From positions 1 through 45,384 of the forward strand of contig JAURWS010000041.1 in the NCBI GenBank assembly GCA_030654835.1: DNA of 45,384 nucleotides, read 5' to 3'. The DNA comes from Gammaproteobacteria bacterium (GTDB lineage Bacteria; Pseudomonadota; Gammaproteobacteria; Pseudomonadales; Pseudohongiellaceae). Under the pieces are notes generated by a model, which saw only the letters and a list, made by a program, of their open reading frames with translations, ran no database searches and was not told where the DNA came from. Below, one piece after another: positions 9,530-17,491 of this stretch. Position 1 is the first letter of the stretch; the number at the start of each line of letters is the position of its first letter. Both the position numbers and the translations under genes were made by a program.

Positions 9530-11050
9530 TCAGCTCTCGGGAATCTGGCTTGAATCCAGAACCCCTTCCAGCGCATGGCAGAGCGTGCTCAGAATCTGCA
9601 CGCGTGCAAACTTCTTGTCGTTACCAGCCACGAGTGTCCACGGCGCGCGCACCGTGCTGGTATGCGCCACCATGTCATTGACGGCGAGTTTGTACTGATT
9701 CCATTTCTCGCGGTTGCGCCAATCCTCATCGGTGATCTTGTATTGCTTGAGCTCGTTGCCCTGACGTTCCTGAAAACGCCTGAGCTGTTCCTCAAAGCTG
9801 ATGTGTACCCAGAATTTCACCACAGCGGTGCCGTGGTTGGCCAGCTGCTCTTCGAAGTGATTGATTTCCTGGTACGAGCGCAACCACTCGATGCGATCCG
9901 CAAATCCCTCTACACGCTCGACCAGCACGCGCCCGTACCATGAGCGGTCATACATGGTCATGTACCCTTCACGGGGCAGGTGGCGCCAGAACCGCCAGAG
10001 ATAGTGATGCGCCTTTTCCTCATCGGTGGGTGCGGCGATGGGAATCACGCGATACAGTCGCGCATCGATGGCGGCGGTGACGCGTCGCAGTGAACTGCCC
10101 TTGCCCGCCGCATCCCAACCCTCGAATACCACGACCGCATTCTTCTTCTGTGCGTGCATGGCCCAGGCCAGCTGATGCAGACGCAACTGCAGTTTCTCCA
10201 AGCGCTTGTCATAGTCCTCGTCACTCAGACTCTGACTCAGATCGACACGGTCCAGCACCGTCAACGTGGCGTCCTCGGAACTCAGCGTTTGCGCCAGCAG
10301 ATCTTCTTCGGCCTGCAAGGCGGCGAGGGCCTTCTTGTCGCGCATGGGCTTGTCCAGCTCCTGCTGCAGAGTGGTGGCGAGGATTTGCCCCACACTGATA
10401 TCGCGATAGCGATCATTGGTGGCCTCGACGATGTGCCATGGAGCGAAACCATTGTCTGTCATGCGGATAGCCCGCTCGGAGACTGCCACAAAAGCATCAT
10501 AGGACTTGGCGTACTCGGCGAGCTGGGGTGATTTCTTGAATTTGGCGATCTTGGGGTCTTGCTTCAGGCGTTCCTGCTGATTCTTATTGGAGAGATGGAA
10601 CCACAGTTTGACGATGATGTTGCCATCCCTCGAGAGCGTGCGCTCCAGCGCCTCAATGCGCTGCATCTCATTGTCGAAGTCATGCTCCGACACCTTCTTG
10701 AAGGCGAGGTCGACAATCGGCTTGGTATACCAAGAGCCAAACATGACACTGATGGTGCCGCGCGCCGGCATCGTGCGCCAGAAGCGCCAGAAGCGCGGAC
10801 GCTGGCGCTCTTCATCGGTCTCGTCCCAGTAGGCATGGGTCTGCACGTCACGGGTATCGAACCAGCGGTTGAGCTTGTCCACCACCTCCCCTTTGCCTGC
10901 GCCTTCAACACCGGACACGATGATGATCAGCGCCTTGCCACTCTGGCGCAGTTTCATCTGCAGGTTCAGCAGGCGCGTGTGCACCTCGGGTTCGGCGTGT
11001 TTGTATTCTTCCTTGGAGAGCGAACGCCCCACTTCTGCCGCTTCGAACAT
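9530..11050 (-). CDS. pap: Polyphosphate:AMP phosphotransferase (double-domain PPK2)
   Basis: Predicted to make ADP from AMP using polyphosphate. The 506-residue protein is a tandem of two PPK2 domains: the first has a Walker A loop GVEGAGKG at 47-54, the second FEGWDAAGKGSS at about 305-316 followed by the lid region and the RSWYGR motif. Two-domain PPK2 proteins of about 500 residues are the class II AMP-phosphorylating type (family knowledge); in these the C-terminal domain is catalytic. A TTG six bases upstream is in frame, but the ATG giving MFEAAEVGRS matches homologues and follows GGGAAATGG. It is convergent with the secreted protein gene and divergent from the NosR-like gene. Confidence 0.9.
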   Translation of the reverse strand: MFEAAEVGRSLSKEEYKHAEPEVHTRLLNLQMKLRQSGKALIIIVSGVEGAGKGEVVDKLNRWFDTRDVQTHAYWDETDEERQRPRFWRFWRTMPARGTISVMFGSWYTKPIVDLAFKKVSEHDFDNEMQRIEALERTLSRDGNIIVKLWFHLSNKNQQERLKQDPKIAKFKKSPQLAEYAKSYDAFVAVSERAIRMTDNGFAPWHIVEATNDRYRDISVGQILATTLQQELDKPMRDKKALAALQAEEDLLAQTLSSEDATLTVLDRVDLSQSLSDEDYDKRLEKLQLRLHQLAWAMHAQKKNAVVVFEGWDAAGKGSSLRRVTAAIDARLYRVIPIAAPTDEEKAHHYLWRFWRHLPREGYMTMYDRSWYGRVLVERVEGFADRIEWLRSYQEINHFEEQLANHGTAVVKFWVHISFEEQLRRFQERQGNELKQYKITDEDWRNREKWNQYKLAVNDMVAHTSTVRAPWTLVAGNDKKFARVQILSTLCHALEGVLDSSQIPES

Positions 11051-11129
11051 ATTCAATTACCATTTCCCGCGCACACGGGACTTGTTGGAGGACATGACTG
11101 CATTAGTTGTAAGGTCTTTCCGCACCATA

Positions 11130-11147
11130 ACCCTTTTCAAAAAGGGT
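11130..11147. promoter_or_regulatory. Perfect inverted repeat ACCCTTTT-N2-AAAAGGGT between divergent genes
   Basis: An 18-bp palindrome sits in the 204-bp divergent intergenic region, 80 bp from the pap start and 107 bp from the NosR-like gene. It could be an operator; its A/T centre and short loop make it a poor terminator. No matching regulator gene is adjacent. Confidence 0.4.
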
Positions 11148-11254
11148 GACAACAACGACACAATCCGGGTAGTTTCCGCGCTGGAGTGCCTTTCCCTCAC
11201 AGGGTATATTAGGCGTCGGCTTCGAATCACCCCAAGCACAGGAATAATAAGAAT

Positions 11255-13267
11255 ATGCGCCGCCTGACTTTCCCTGCAGTACTGCTGGCATGCCTGCTCG
11301 CTCTGTTGACCACCTCCGCTTTCGCCAAAACTCCCTTTACCATGGTTCTCGAACCCGAGTGGTTCAATGAGGTGCTGCCTGACGCCGAAACCTTCTCGGA
11401 AAAAGAGCTGGGAGAGGCGCCTGTGTACCGGGGTTATCGCAAGAATCCCGATACTGGAGAACAAGAGCTGGTCGGTTTTGTATTCCTGACGGACGACTAC
11501 CCGCCAGAGCGTGTGGGCTATGCGGCACCTATAGACCTGCTGGTCGGCATGGATATGGACGGTGTCGTCACCAACATCAAGGTGCTCGACTACTACGAGT
11601 CCTATATGTACTCACGGGGCGACTTCGTCGACAACTCATTCTTCCTCAACCAGTTTCGCCGCAAGCCGATCACGGACGAATTCCGCCTGAACCGTGACAT
11701 TGATGGTTTGACCGCCGCTACAGCCACCAGCAGCGCCATCTCCCGCAGCGTCGGTGAAACCGCGCGTCGTGTCGCCCGCGCCTACCTGGGCTACGGGATG
11801 GGCTCGGAGGAAGAGCAGAACAACAATGCCAACGCGCTGGCCCTGCTGGAGCCACTCACCTGGGGGCAGATGCTCGATCAGGGCATGATCAGTGTGATGA
11901 ATACCCGCAATGCCGAGGGTAGCGAGTTACAGTTGGCCTTTACCTATATCGGCAAACCGGCACTGGGACAATTCTTCATTGGCGAAGCCACCTACAACGC
12001 TGTGGAATCGGATGCGGCATTTCGTGCGGGCGGCGGTGAGTTGATGCTGATCGCGCCGACCGGGCCCGGCGCAGGTGTCTCCTACCGCCAATTCCCGATG
12101 TCAGTACGACAGGGCGAGATCACCCGTCGGGTGGCAGGCAACCGCTTCAGCAACGTCGGACCTGTCCTGGAAGGCGCTATCGTCGGACACGCCAGTTACG
12201 CCGTAGCGATCGCGATGCACCCGGACTTCGATATCACCCAGCCATTCACGCTGATCTATCACGTTCCTGGAGGCGGCGGTGATGCCACGGTTGAATACAG
12301 CCTCAACGGCGTGGGTCTGTCGTTGGCAAAGAACGAGCCGATACTCTCTCAGGAACAGTTGCTGGAAGCGCAACTGGCCAATGCTGGATTCTTCGAACGC
12401 TTGCGAGTGGCACCGCCCTGGGGCGTCACGCCCTGGGTGGATGTCGTACTGCTGGCGATACTGTTTACACTGGTCATGGTCGCGTTCCTGCGCAAGAGCA
12501 GCGCCGTACGCTGGGTCGCATTGACCATGACATTACTCTATCTCGGTTTCTACAAGGCAGGCTTCCTGTCGGTTTCCCATATCACCAGCCTGCTCAAACA
12601 GGGGCCAGAAGTCTTCACCAGCAACCTGCCGACGCTAATGATTGTGACCTTCACCGTGGTCACGACACTGATCTGGGGCCGGGTATTCTGTTCATCACTG
12701 TGCCCGTTCGGAGCACTACAGGATTTCATCGCGCGCTTCGCGCCCAAGCACTGGCGCATCAAGGTGCCGCAGAAGATTCATGACAATGCGCTGTACATCA
12801 AGTACGGAATCCTTGCCGTAATCCTGACCCTGGCGCTGACTAATCCGAATATCAGCGTGTTCCAGTACTTCGAACCCTTTGGAACGGTGTTCTTCTTCAG
12901 CCCCTCCGTGCTGCTGTGGGTGATCCTGCTGGCCATCCTGGCGGGCTGTGTTGTCGTGGAACGCTTCTACTGCCGCTATGTCTGCCCGCTGGGAGCGGCG
13001 CTGGGCGTAATGTCACTGCTTAGTCCTCTGCGCATCAAGCGTGTGCCGCAGTGCACGTTGTGCAAGGTCTGCGAACAGAGCTGTCCAACCGGCGCCATAC
13101 GGCGCGAGAAAATAGACTTCAAGGAATGTGTGCGCTGTGATGTCTGCGAGATCAAGCTGGTTAAAATGGTCGGCACCTGCCGTCATCCGATGGAAGAAAT
13201 TACGCGTCGTCAGAAGGATAAGCACTCAATTCCTGTCATTGATCTTACCCCGGTGACCTCCTCATAA
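11255..13267 (+). CDS. NosR/NirI-like FMN-binding, 4Fe-4S membrane protein
   Basis: A 670-residue membrane redox protein. A signal peptide or first helix (1 to about 24) is followed by a periplasmic FMN-binding domain containing DGLTAATATS at about 150-159, the place of the flavinylation motif (usually D-x-x-T-G-A-T; Ala replaces Gly here). A second extracytoplasmic region leads to five or so membrane helices from about 394 to 590, with CSSLCP at about 478 and CRYVCP at about 572, then two ferredoxin-type clusters (CTLCKVCEQSCP near 599, CVRCDVC near 624). This order is that of NosR, which passes quinol electrons to periplasmic N2O reductase. No nos gene is nearby, so it more likely feeds another periplasmic oxidoreductase, possibly the heme-copper proteins downstream. 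Confidence 0.85.
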   Translation: MRRLTFPAVLLACLLALLTTSAFAKTPFTMVLEPEWFNEVLPDAETFSEKELGEAPVYRGYRKNPDTGEQELVGFVFLTDDYPPERVGYAAPIDLLVGMDMDGVVTNIKVLDYYESYMYSRGDFVDNSFFLNQFRRKPITDEFRLNRDIDGLTAATATSSAISRSVGETARRVARAYLGYGMGSEEEQNNNANALALLEPLTWGQMLDQGMISVMNTRNAEGSELQLAFTYIGKPALGQFFIGEATYNAVESDAAFRAGGGELMLIAPTGPGAGVSYRQFPMSVRQGEITRRVAGNRFSNVGPVLEGAIVGHASYAVAIAMHPDFDITQPFTLIYHVPGGGGDATVEYSLNGVGLSLAKNEPILSQEQLLEAQLANAGFFERLRVAPPWGVTPWVDVVLLAILFTLVMVAFLRKSSAVRWVALTMTLLYLGFYKAGFLSVSHITSLLKQGPEVFTSNLPTLMIVTFTVVTTLIWGRVFCSSLCPFGALQDFIARFAPKHWRIKVPQKIHDNALYIKYGILAVILTLALTNPNISVFQYFEPFGTVFFFSPSVLLWVILLAILAGCVVVERFYCRYVCPLGAALGVMSLLSPLRIKRVPQCTLCKVCEQSCPTGAIRREKIDFKECVRCDVCEIKLVKMVGTCRHPMEEITRRQKDKHSIPVIDLTPVTSS

Positions 13268-13303
13268 AGAGATCACTTGTTTTCAACCACTGGAGTACAC
13301 AAC

Positions 13304-13894
13304 ATGAAAAAATCTGCACTTCTCTCACTGGGGCTGTTGTTTGGCGGCCTCGCCGGCGCTGCCGCGCAGGCTGCGGAAGACGGCTGGACCACACTGATCG
13401 ATGGCGTCAACGGCCTGGAGAACTTCAATGTCGTCGGCGCGGCCAACTGGAGCGCCACTGACGGCACGATTCAAGCTACCGAGGGACCCGGCGCTGCCTT
13501 TCTGGTGACAAAGGAATCATACGGCGACTTCGAGTTGCGCGTGGAATTCTGGGTGAGTGATGATGCCAATAGCGGCATCTATATGCGCTGCCAGGATGTC
13601 GCCACTATCACCGACCGCACCTGCTATGAAGCAAACATCTTCGATCAGCGTCCAGACCTGACCTTTGGGACCGGCGGCATCGTGCACATCGGTCCTGTCG
13701 CCGAGCCATTTCCCAAGGCAGGGGGAAAGTGGAACACCTACGAAATCACGGTGGATGGCACGCATCTGATGGTAACGCTCAATGGTGTGATGACAGCCCA
13801 TGTAGAGGATACCCAATTCGCCAGTGGCCCCATTGCACTGCAGTGGGCACGTGGCACCGTCCGTTTCCGCAACATGCAGATCCGCCCGCTGTAA
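13304..13894 (+). CDS. Secreted DUF1080 (3-keto-disaccharide hydrolase-like) protein
   Basis: A 196-residue exported protein: signal peptide 1 to about 24 (GAAAQAAED), then one jellyroll of the DUF1080/laminin-G-like type, with DGWTTLIDGVNGLENF at the start, YGDFELRVEFWVSDDANSGIYMR in the core, KWNTYEITVDG, and a final strand GTVRFRNMQIRPL. DUF1080 proteins include 3-keto-glycoside hydrolases, but many members are unassigned and no catalytic residues can be confirmed here. The ATG follows ctggag by about eight bases, 36 bp after the NosR-like stop, so the two may be cotranscribed. A strong hairpin terminator follows. Confidence 0.88.
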   Translation: MKKSALLSLGLLFGGLAGAAAQAAEDGWTTLIDGVNGLENFNVVGAANWSATDGTIQATEGPGAAFLVTKESYGDFELRVEFWVSDDANSGIYMRCQDVATITDRTCYEANIFDQRPDLTFGTGGIVHIGPVAEPFPKAGGKWNTYEITVDGTHLMVTLNGVMTAHVEDTQFASGPIALQWARGTVRFRNMQIRPL

Positions 13895-13911
13895 TAAAAG
13901 CGCAGACAAAG

Positions 13912-13950
13912 AAAAAGGGGACGAAGATATAACTCTTCGTCCCCTTCGTT
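13912..13950. terminator. Bidirectional intrinsic terminator
   Basis: A 10-bp stem ggggacgaag/cttcgtcccc with an 8-base loop is flanked by A-rich sequence on the left and T-rich sequence on the right. It lies between convergent genes and should stop transcription from both, with the better U-tract on the minus strand. Confidence 0.85.
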
Positions 13951-13995
13951 TGTTTGGGAGCACCAGACCCAACCTCCGGTGCTCCCCGTCAGAGC

Positions 13996-15381
13996 TTACT
14001 GCGTAGCCACTGAACGCTGTTTGGCCGCTTCACGCTGAGCCACTAGATCGTCATACCCGGCCTGATCGAGGTGAGTGACTGCAATCCAGGCGTGCGTCAT
14101 CTCATCTGCGGTACGGCTACCTTCCACTACCCAGAAATCTGGATCGGGATTGTTCGGGTTGTTGGCAGTGTTGTCGTACCACTGCTTGATCACCAGAACT
14201 GCACCAGTTGGCAACAGTGGAGCAACATCTGGTGAATAAAGGTGGTTGTGGTGCCACGTGGCGCTCCAGTTGGAGATCTGGCTGATCTGCTCAGTACGTC
14301 CAGTCGCTGGGTAGAAGATCTCCAGAGACGCTTGACGCATACGCAGGTGGCCGTGCGGCTGGAAGCTGTCGATACGCACTGGATGGTCGAACGAGTGGAA
14401 GCCCTGGGTCATAGCAGTGCCATGTGGAGGAACAATCATCTCGCCGGCGTTCAGTCTGTACAGCTTCAGATCCTGCTTGTATTTGGCGACTTCTTCGTAA
14501 CCTTCTGGATACAACCAGAGACCGATCTCTACGACGTTGTCTTCAATCATGGTGCCAGGAGCAGTCGCGCCCACACCGCCTGGGAACAGGTGGATATCCC
14601 AGCGCACGCGTGAGTTGGCTGGCAGGGTACGGCACACGCCTTCCGGCATCACTTCGCCCCACTTGCCCATCGCGTATTCGGTCAGCTGACCGTAGGGCTC
14701 GTATTCGCCTTCCGCATTGAGGACTTCCACATCGGAGTTGGCGTGATGCACCACAGCCTTGGCGTTACCTGACGGCTTCACTTGAATCGCCTTGATGCAG
14801 CGGTCAGTGCTCAGGCCAGTCATGACGTAGGGGCGGTGCCACATGTCATTACCCAGTGCAGGAACGTCGATCGGAGAAGAGTCCAGAATCAGATCAGGCT
14901 GCCCCATCTCTGCGGCAAAGTTCCAATCATCTGCCGGTGGCAGATTCGCTACCGGGTGCGAACGGTCACCCCAATCACCTTCCGGTGCGCCTTGCTGAAC
15001 CCACGCAACGATGGTGTCGATCTCACTCTGCTCCAGCCTCCAGTCGCCTTGCAGCTTCTGGATGCCGATGCCGTGGTCGTAGGCGTAAGGGGGCATTTCG
15101 CGGTTTTCAACTCGGTACTGAATCAGCGGAGCCCAGGGACGGATCTGCTCATAATTGGTGAGTTGCATGGGGCCGACACCGCCTTCGCGGTGGCAGACGA
15201 CACAGTTATCAGTGATGATCTGTGCAACGTGATCAGCATAAGTCACTTGACCCTGGTCGATTGACAGGGAAGTGGACTGAGCCTGAGCCTGGGCGCCAAG
15301 CCCCAGAGCAGCAAGGACGGTCAAGCCAAGTATGGCTTTGCCAGTGTTCTGTTTTTGTTTCCGAAACTGCTTTGATGTCAT
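13996..15381 (-). CDS. Secreted cytochrome c / PHM-like copper monooxygenase fusion (copy 1)
   Basis: A 461-residue periplasmic protein. Signal peptide 1 to about 34 (AQAQAQS); a c-type heme domain with CVVCH at 60-64 and a possible axial Met in REMPPYA; then a two-domain copper type II monooxygenase fold. All PHM copper ligands can be placed: the His pair in VVHHANSD and His in WDIHLFP (CuH), PHGH and the Met of TADEM (CuM). YDNTANNPNNPDP is the loop usual in Cu2_monoox_C domains. It probably hydroxylates an unknown substrate with electrons delivered through the heme. ATG 15381 follows AGGAGAGG. Copy 2 on the opposite strand has equal length and near-identical sequence. Confidence 0.8.
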   Translation of the reverse strand: MTSKQFRKQKQNTGKAILGLTVLAALGLGAQAQAQSTSLSIDQGQVTYADHVAQIITDNCVVCHREGGVGPMQLTNYEQIRPWAPLIQYRVENREMPPYAYDHGIGIQKLQGDWRLEQSEIDTIVAWVQQGAPEGDWGDRSHPVANLPPADDWNFAAEMGQPDLILDSSPIDVPALGNDMWHRPYVMTGLSTDRCIKAIQVKPSGNAKAVVHHANSDVEVLNAEGEYEPYGQLTEYAMGKWGEVMPEGVCRTLPANSRVRWDIHLFPGGVGATAPGTMIEDNVVEIGLWLYPEGYEEVAKYKQDLKLYRLNAGEMIVPPHGTAMTQGFHSFDHPVRIDSFQPHGHLRMRQASLEIFYPATGRTEQISQISNWSATWHHNHLYSPDVAPLLPTGAVLVIKQWYDNTANNPNNPDPDFWVVEGSRTADEMTHAWIAVTHLDQAGYDDLVAQREAAKQRSVATQ

Positions 15382-15484
15382 GATCCTCTCCTCGTTATTG
15401 GGTGAGCAGTGGGCGAAATGTAAATCCAGTTCCGGTGGGCTGTCTACTTCGCCCAAGGCAAAAACGCAACAGGTAGAAGATAGT

Positions 15485-15498
15485 TTGATTACGATCAA
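15485..15498. promoter_or_regulatory. FNR/Anr-type box TTGAT-TACG-ATCAA
   Basis: An exact match to the FNR/Anr consensus TTGAT-N4-ATCAA, extended to a 7+4+7 palindrome (GTTTGAT...ATCAAAC, 15483-15500). Its centre is about 110 bp from the minus-strand start and 240 bp from the plus-strand start, so it fits control of copy 1 best. A CRP/FNR-family regulator responding to oxygen or NO is the natural reader; that is inference. Confidence 0.6.
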
Positions 15499-15608
15499 AC
15501 AAATGACACTTTGGCCCGCCTCAAAGGGTACTGCGGCTGGAAATTTCTCTCGCACCTCTCACATAATCCACTAGCATTGACTCCGGGTTGCTGATCTTGC
15601 AGCTCTTG

Positions 15609-15638
15609 ATGATCGGTTGGCAGTCGTCGACCGATCAT
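15609..15638. promoter_or_regulatory. Inverted repeat ATGATCGGT-N12-ACCGATCAT
   Basis: Perfect 9-bp arms separated by 12 bases, 95-124 bp upstream of copy 2. The spacing places the arms two helical turns apart, which suits a dimeric regulator. No regulator gene is adjacent. Confidence 0.45.
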
Positions 15639-15732
15639 GTCTCTATTGCTTATTTTTCTTGAAAAGAGTACACAACTCCTCAGAAGCGGAATTACGTTTC
15701 GACCACTGCTCACCCAATTCGAGGAGAGAATA

Positions 15733-17118
15733 ATGAGAACAATGCAGTGTTGGAGACAGACGCAGCGCACCGGCAAAGCCATTCTTGGCTTGACCGTCCT
15801 TGCTGCTCTGGGGCTTAGCGCCCAGACCCAGGCTCAGTCCACTTCCCTGTCAATCGACCAGGGTCAAGTGACTTATGCTGATCACGTTGCACAGATCATC
15901 ACTGATAACTGTGTCGTCTGCCACCGCGAAGGCGGTGTCGGCCCCATGCAACTCACCAACTATGAGCAGGTCCGTCCCTGGGCTCCGCTGATTCAGTACC
16001 GAGTTGAAAACCGCGAAATGCCCCCCTACGCCTACGACCACGGCATCGGCATCCAGGAGTTGCAAGGCGACTGGAGGCTGGAGCAGAGTGAGATCGACAC
16101 CATCGTTGCATGGGTGCAGCAAGGCGCACCGGAAGGTGATTGGGGTGACCGCTCGCACCCAGTCGCCGACCTGCCACCGGCAGATCAATGGACATTTGCC
16201 GCTCAGTTCGGTGAGCCAAGTCTGATTCTGGACTCCGCACCGATTGATGTCCCAGCGCTGGGTAATGACATGTGGCACCGTCCCTACGTCATGACCGGCC
16301 TGAGCACTGACCGCTGCATCAAAGCGATTCAAGTGAAACCGGCCGGTAACGCCAAGGCTGTGGTGCATCACGCCAACTCCGACGTGGAAATCCTCAATGA
16401 GGACGGCGAATACGAAGACTACGGTCAGCTGACTGAGTACGCGATGGGCAAATGGGGCGAAATCATGCCGGAAGGCGTGTGCCGCACCCTGCCAGCCAAC
16501 TCGCGCGTGCGCTGGGATATCCACCTCTTCCCAGGCGGTGTGGGCGCGACTGCTCCTGGCACCGTGATCGAAGACAATGTCGTAGAGATCGGTATCTGGC
16601 TGCATCCGGAAGGCTACGAAGAAGTGGCCAAGTACAAGCAGGATCTGAAGCTTTACAGATTGGATTCAGGCGAGCTGATTGTTCCTCCGAATGGCACTGC
16701 CATGACTCAGGGCTTCCACTCGTTCGACCATCCAGTGCGTATCGACAGCTTCCAGCCGCACGGCCACCTGCGTATGCGTCAAGCGTCTCTGGAGATCTTC
16801 TACCCAGCAACGGGACGTACCGAGCAGATCAGCCAGGTGTCCAACTGGAGTGCCACCTGGCACCACAGCCACCTGTATGAGCCGGACGTCGCTCCGCTGC
16901 TGCCAACGGGTGCTGTGATGGTCATCAAGCAGTGGTATGACAACACCGCCAACAACCCGAACAATCCTGATCCGGATTTCTGGGTGGTAGGTGGCAGCCG
17001 TACTGCGGACGAAATGACGCATGCCTGGATCGCGATCACTCACCTTGACCAAGCCGGCTACGACGAAATCGTTGCCCAGCGTGAAGCAGCCAAGCAACGT
17101 TCAGTTGCTGCTGAGTAA
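15733..17118 (+). CDS. Secreted cytochrome c / PHM-like copper monooxygenase fusion (copy 2)
   Basis: 461 residues, colinear with copy 1 and differing at scattered positions, mainly in the signal peptide and around residues 150-170. Landmarks: signal peptide to about 35, CVVCH 60-64, His212-His213, His264, His343 and His345 in PHGH, Met428 in TADEM. By analogy with rat PHM these are the CuH (HH, H) and CuM (HxH, M) ligands, so both copper sites look complete. The ATG at 15733 follows gaggagag. A bidirectional terminator follows. The high identity in an inverted pair suggests recent duplication or continuing gene conversion. Confidence 0.8.
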   Translation: MRTMQCWRQTQRTGKAILGLTVLAALGLSAQTQAQSTSLSIDQGQVTYADHVAQIITDNCVVCHREGGVGPMQLTNYEQVRPWAPLIQYRVENREMPPYAYDHGIGIQELQGDWRLEQSEIDTIVAWVQQGAPEGDWGDRSHPVADLPPADQWTFAAQFGEPSLILDSAPIDVPALGNDMWHRPYVMTGLSTDRCIKAIQVKPAGNAKAVVHHANSDVEILNEDGEYEDYGQLTEYAMGKWGEIMPEGVCRTLPANSRVRWDIHLFPGGVGATAPGTVIEDNVVEIGIWLHPEGYEEVAKYKQDLKLYRLDSGELIVPPNGTAMTQGFHSFDHPVRIDSFQPHGHLRMRQASLEIFYPATGRTEQISQVSNWSATWHHSHLYEPDVAPLLPTGAVMVIKQWYDNTANNPNNPDPDFWVVGGSRTADEMTHAWIAITHLDQAGYDEIVAQREAAKQRSVAAE

Positions 17119-17156
17119 GTGCTGAAATTGATTGTCGGATGATAAGTCCGACGATA

Positions 17157-17195
17157 AAAAAAGGGGCGAAGACTACAAATCTTCGCCCCTTTTTC
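17157..17195. terminator. Bidirectional intrinsic terminator
   Basis: Stem ggggcgaag/cttcgcccc with a 9-base loop, seven As on the left and five Ts on the right. It separates copy 2 from the convergent MoaD-like gene. A smaller hairpin (gtcgga/tccgac, 17134-17153) precedes it. Confidence 0.88.
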
Positions 17196-17206
17196 ATTCT
17201 CTAACT

Positions 17207-17491
17207 TTACCCGCCGCTCAATGCTCCGACAATCTGCACGCGCGCGTTCTCGCGCACCGGGGCCTGCAACGTCCGCACCATGGACTCACCAACGAAGATG
17301 GCGATGTGACGACGGATATTGCCCTGCTCATCAATGATGCGAAATGCCAGACCTCGAAAGCGACTCTCCAGTGCGGCGATCACATCGGCAAGCGTTGCTT
17401 CGCCGCCATCGGACATCGGCAAGTCCAGCTCCACTTCACGCAACCGGTCGGTGTAGTCCTCCAGCTGACTGGGGAGAATCACTCGAATCAT
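17207..17491 (-). CDS. MoaD/ThiS-family beta-grasp (ubiquitin-like) protein
   Basis: A 94-residue protein with the MoaD/ThiS fold pattern: opening strand MIRVILPSQL, central helix TLADVIAALESRF, IAIFVGES, and the C-terminal tail VQIVGALSGG ending in the Gly-Gly that is adenylated and thiocarboxylated in sulfur carriers. The start ATG overlaps the stop of the upstream propeller gene (ATGA), so the two are translationally coupled. No moaE, thiG or E1-like gene is near, so a role in molybdopterin or thiamine synthesis is not supported by context; a dedicated sulfur-carrier or modifier role with the propeller partner is possible. Confidence 0.85.
   Translation of the reverse strand: MIRVILPSQLEDYTDRLREVELDLPMSDGGEATLADVIAALESRFRGLAFRIIDEQGNIRRHIAIFVGESMVRTLQAPVRENARVQIVGALSGG

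Larger units (their letters stand above)
15382..15732. promoter_or_regulatory. Divergent regulatory region between the two heme-copper genes
   Basis: This 351-bp region holds both promoters. The last 30 or so bases before each start are similar (cactgctcacccaat, then gaggaga), showing that the duplication included the leader. The centre is not duplicated and contains two perfect palindromes, listed separately. I could not assign -10 and -35 boxes with confidence. Confidence 0.6.

Noticed and set aside
11255-13267. Naming the FMN/4Fe-4S gene nosR
   Set aside because: Domain order fits, but there are no nos genes and the function in N2O reduction is not supported.
17207-17491. MoaD-like gene considered as part of molybdopterin synthesis
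   Set aside because: No moaE, moaA-C or thiamine genes in the window; its coupled neighbour is a propeller protein.
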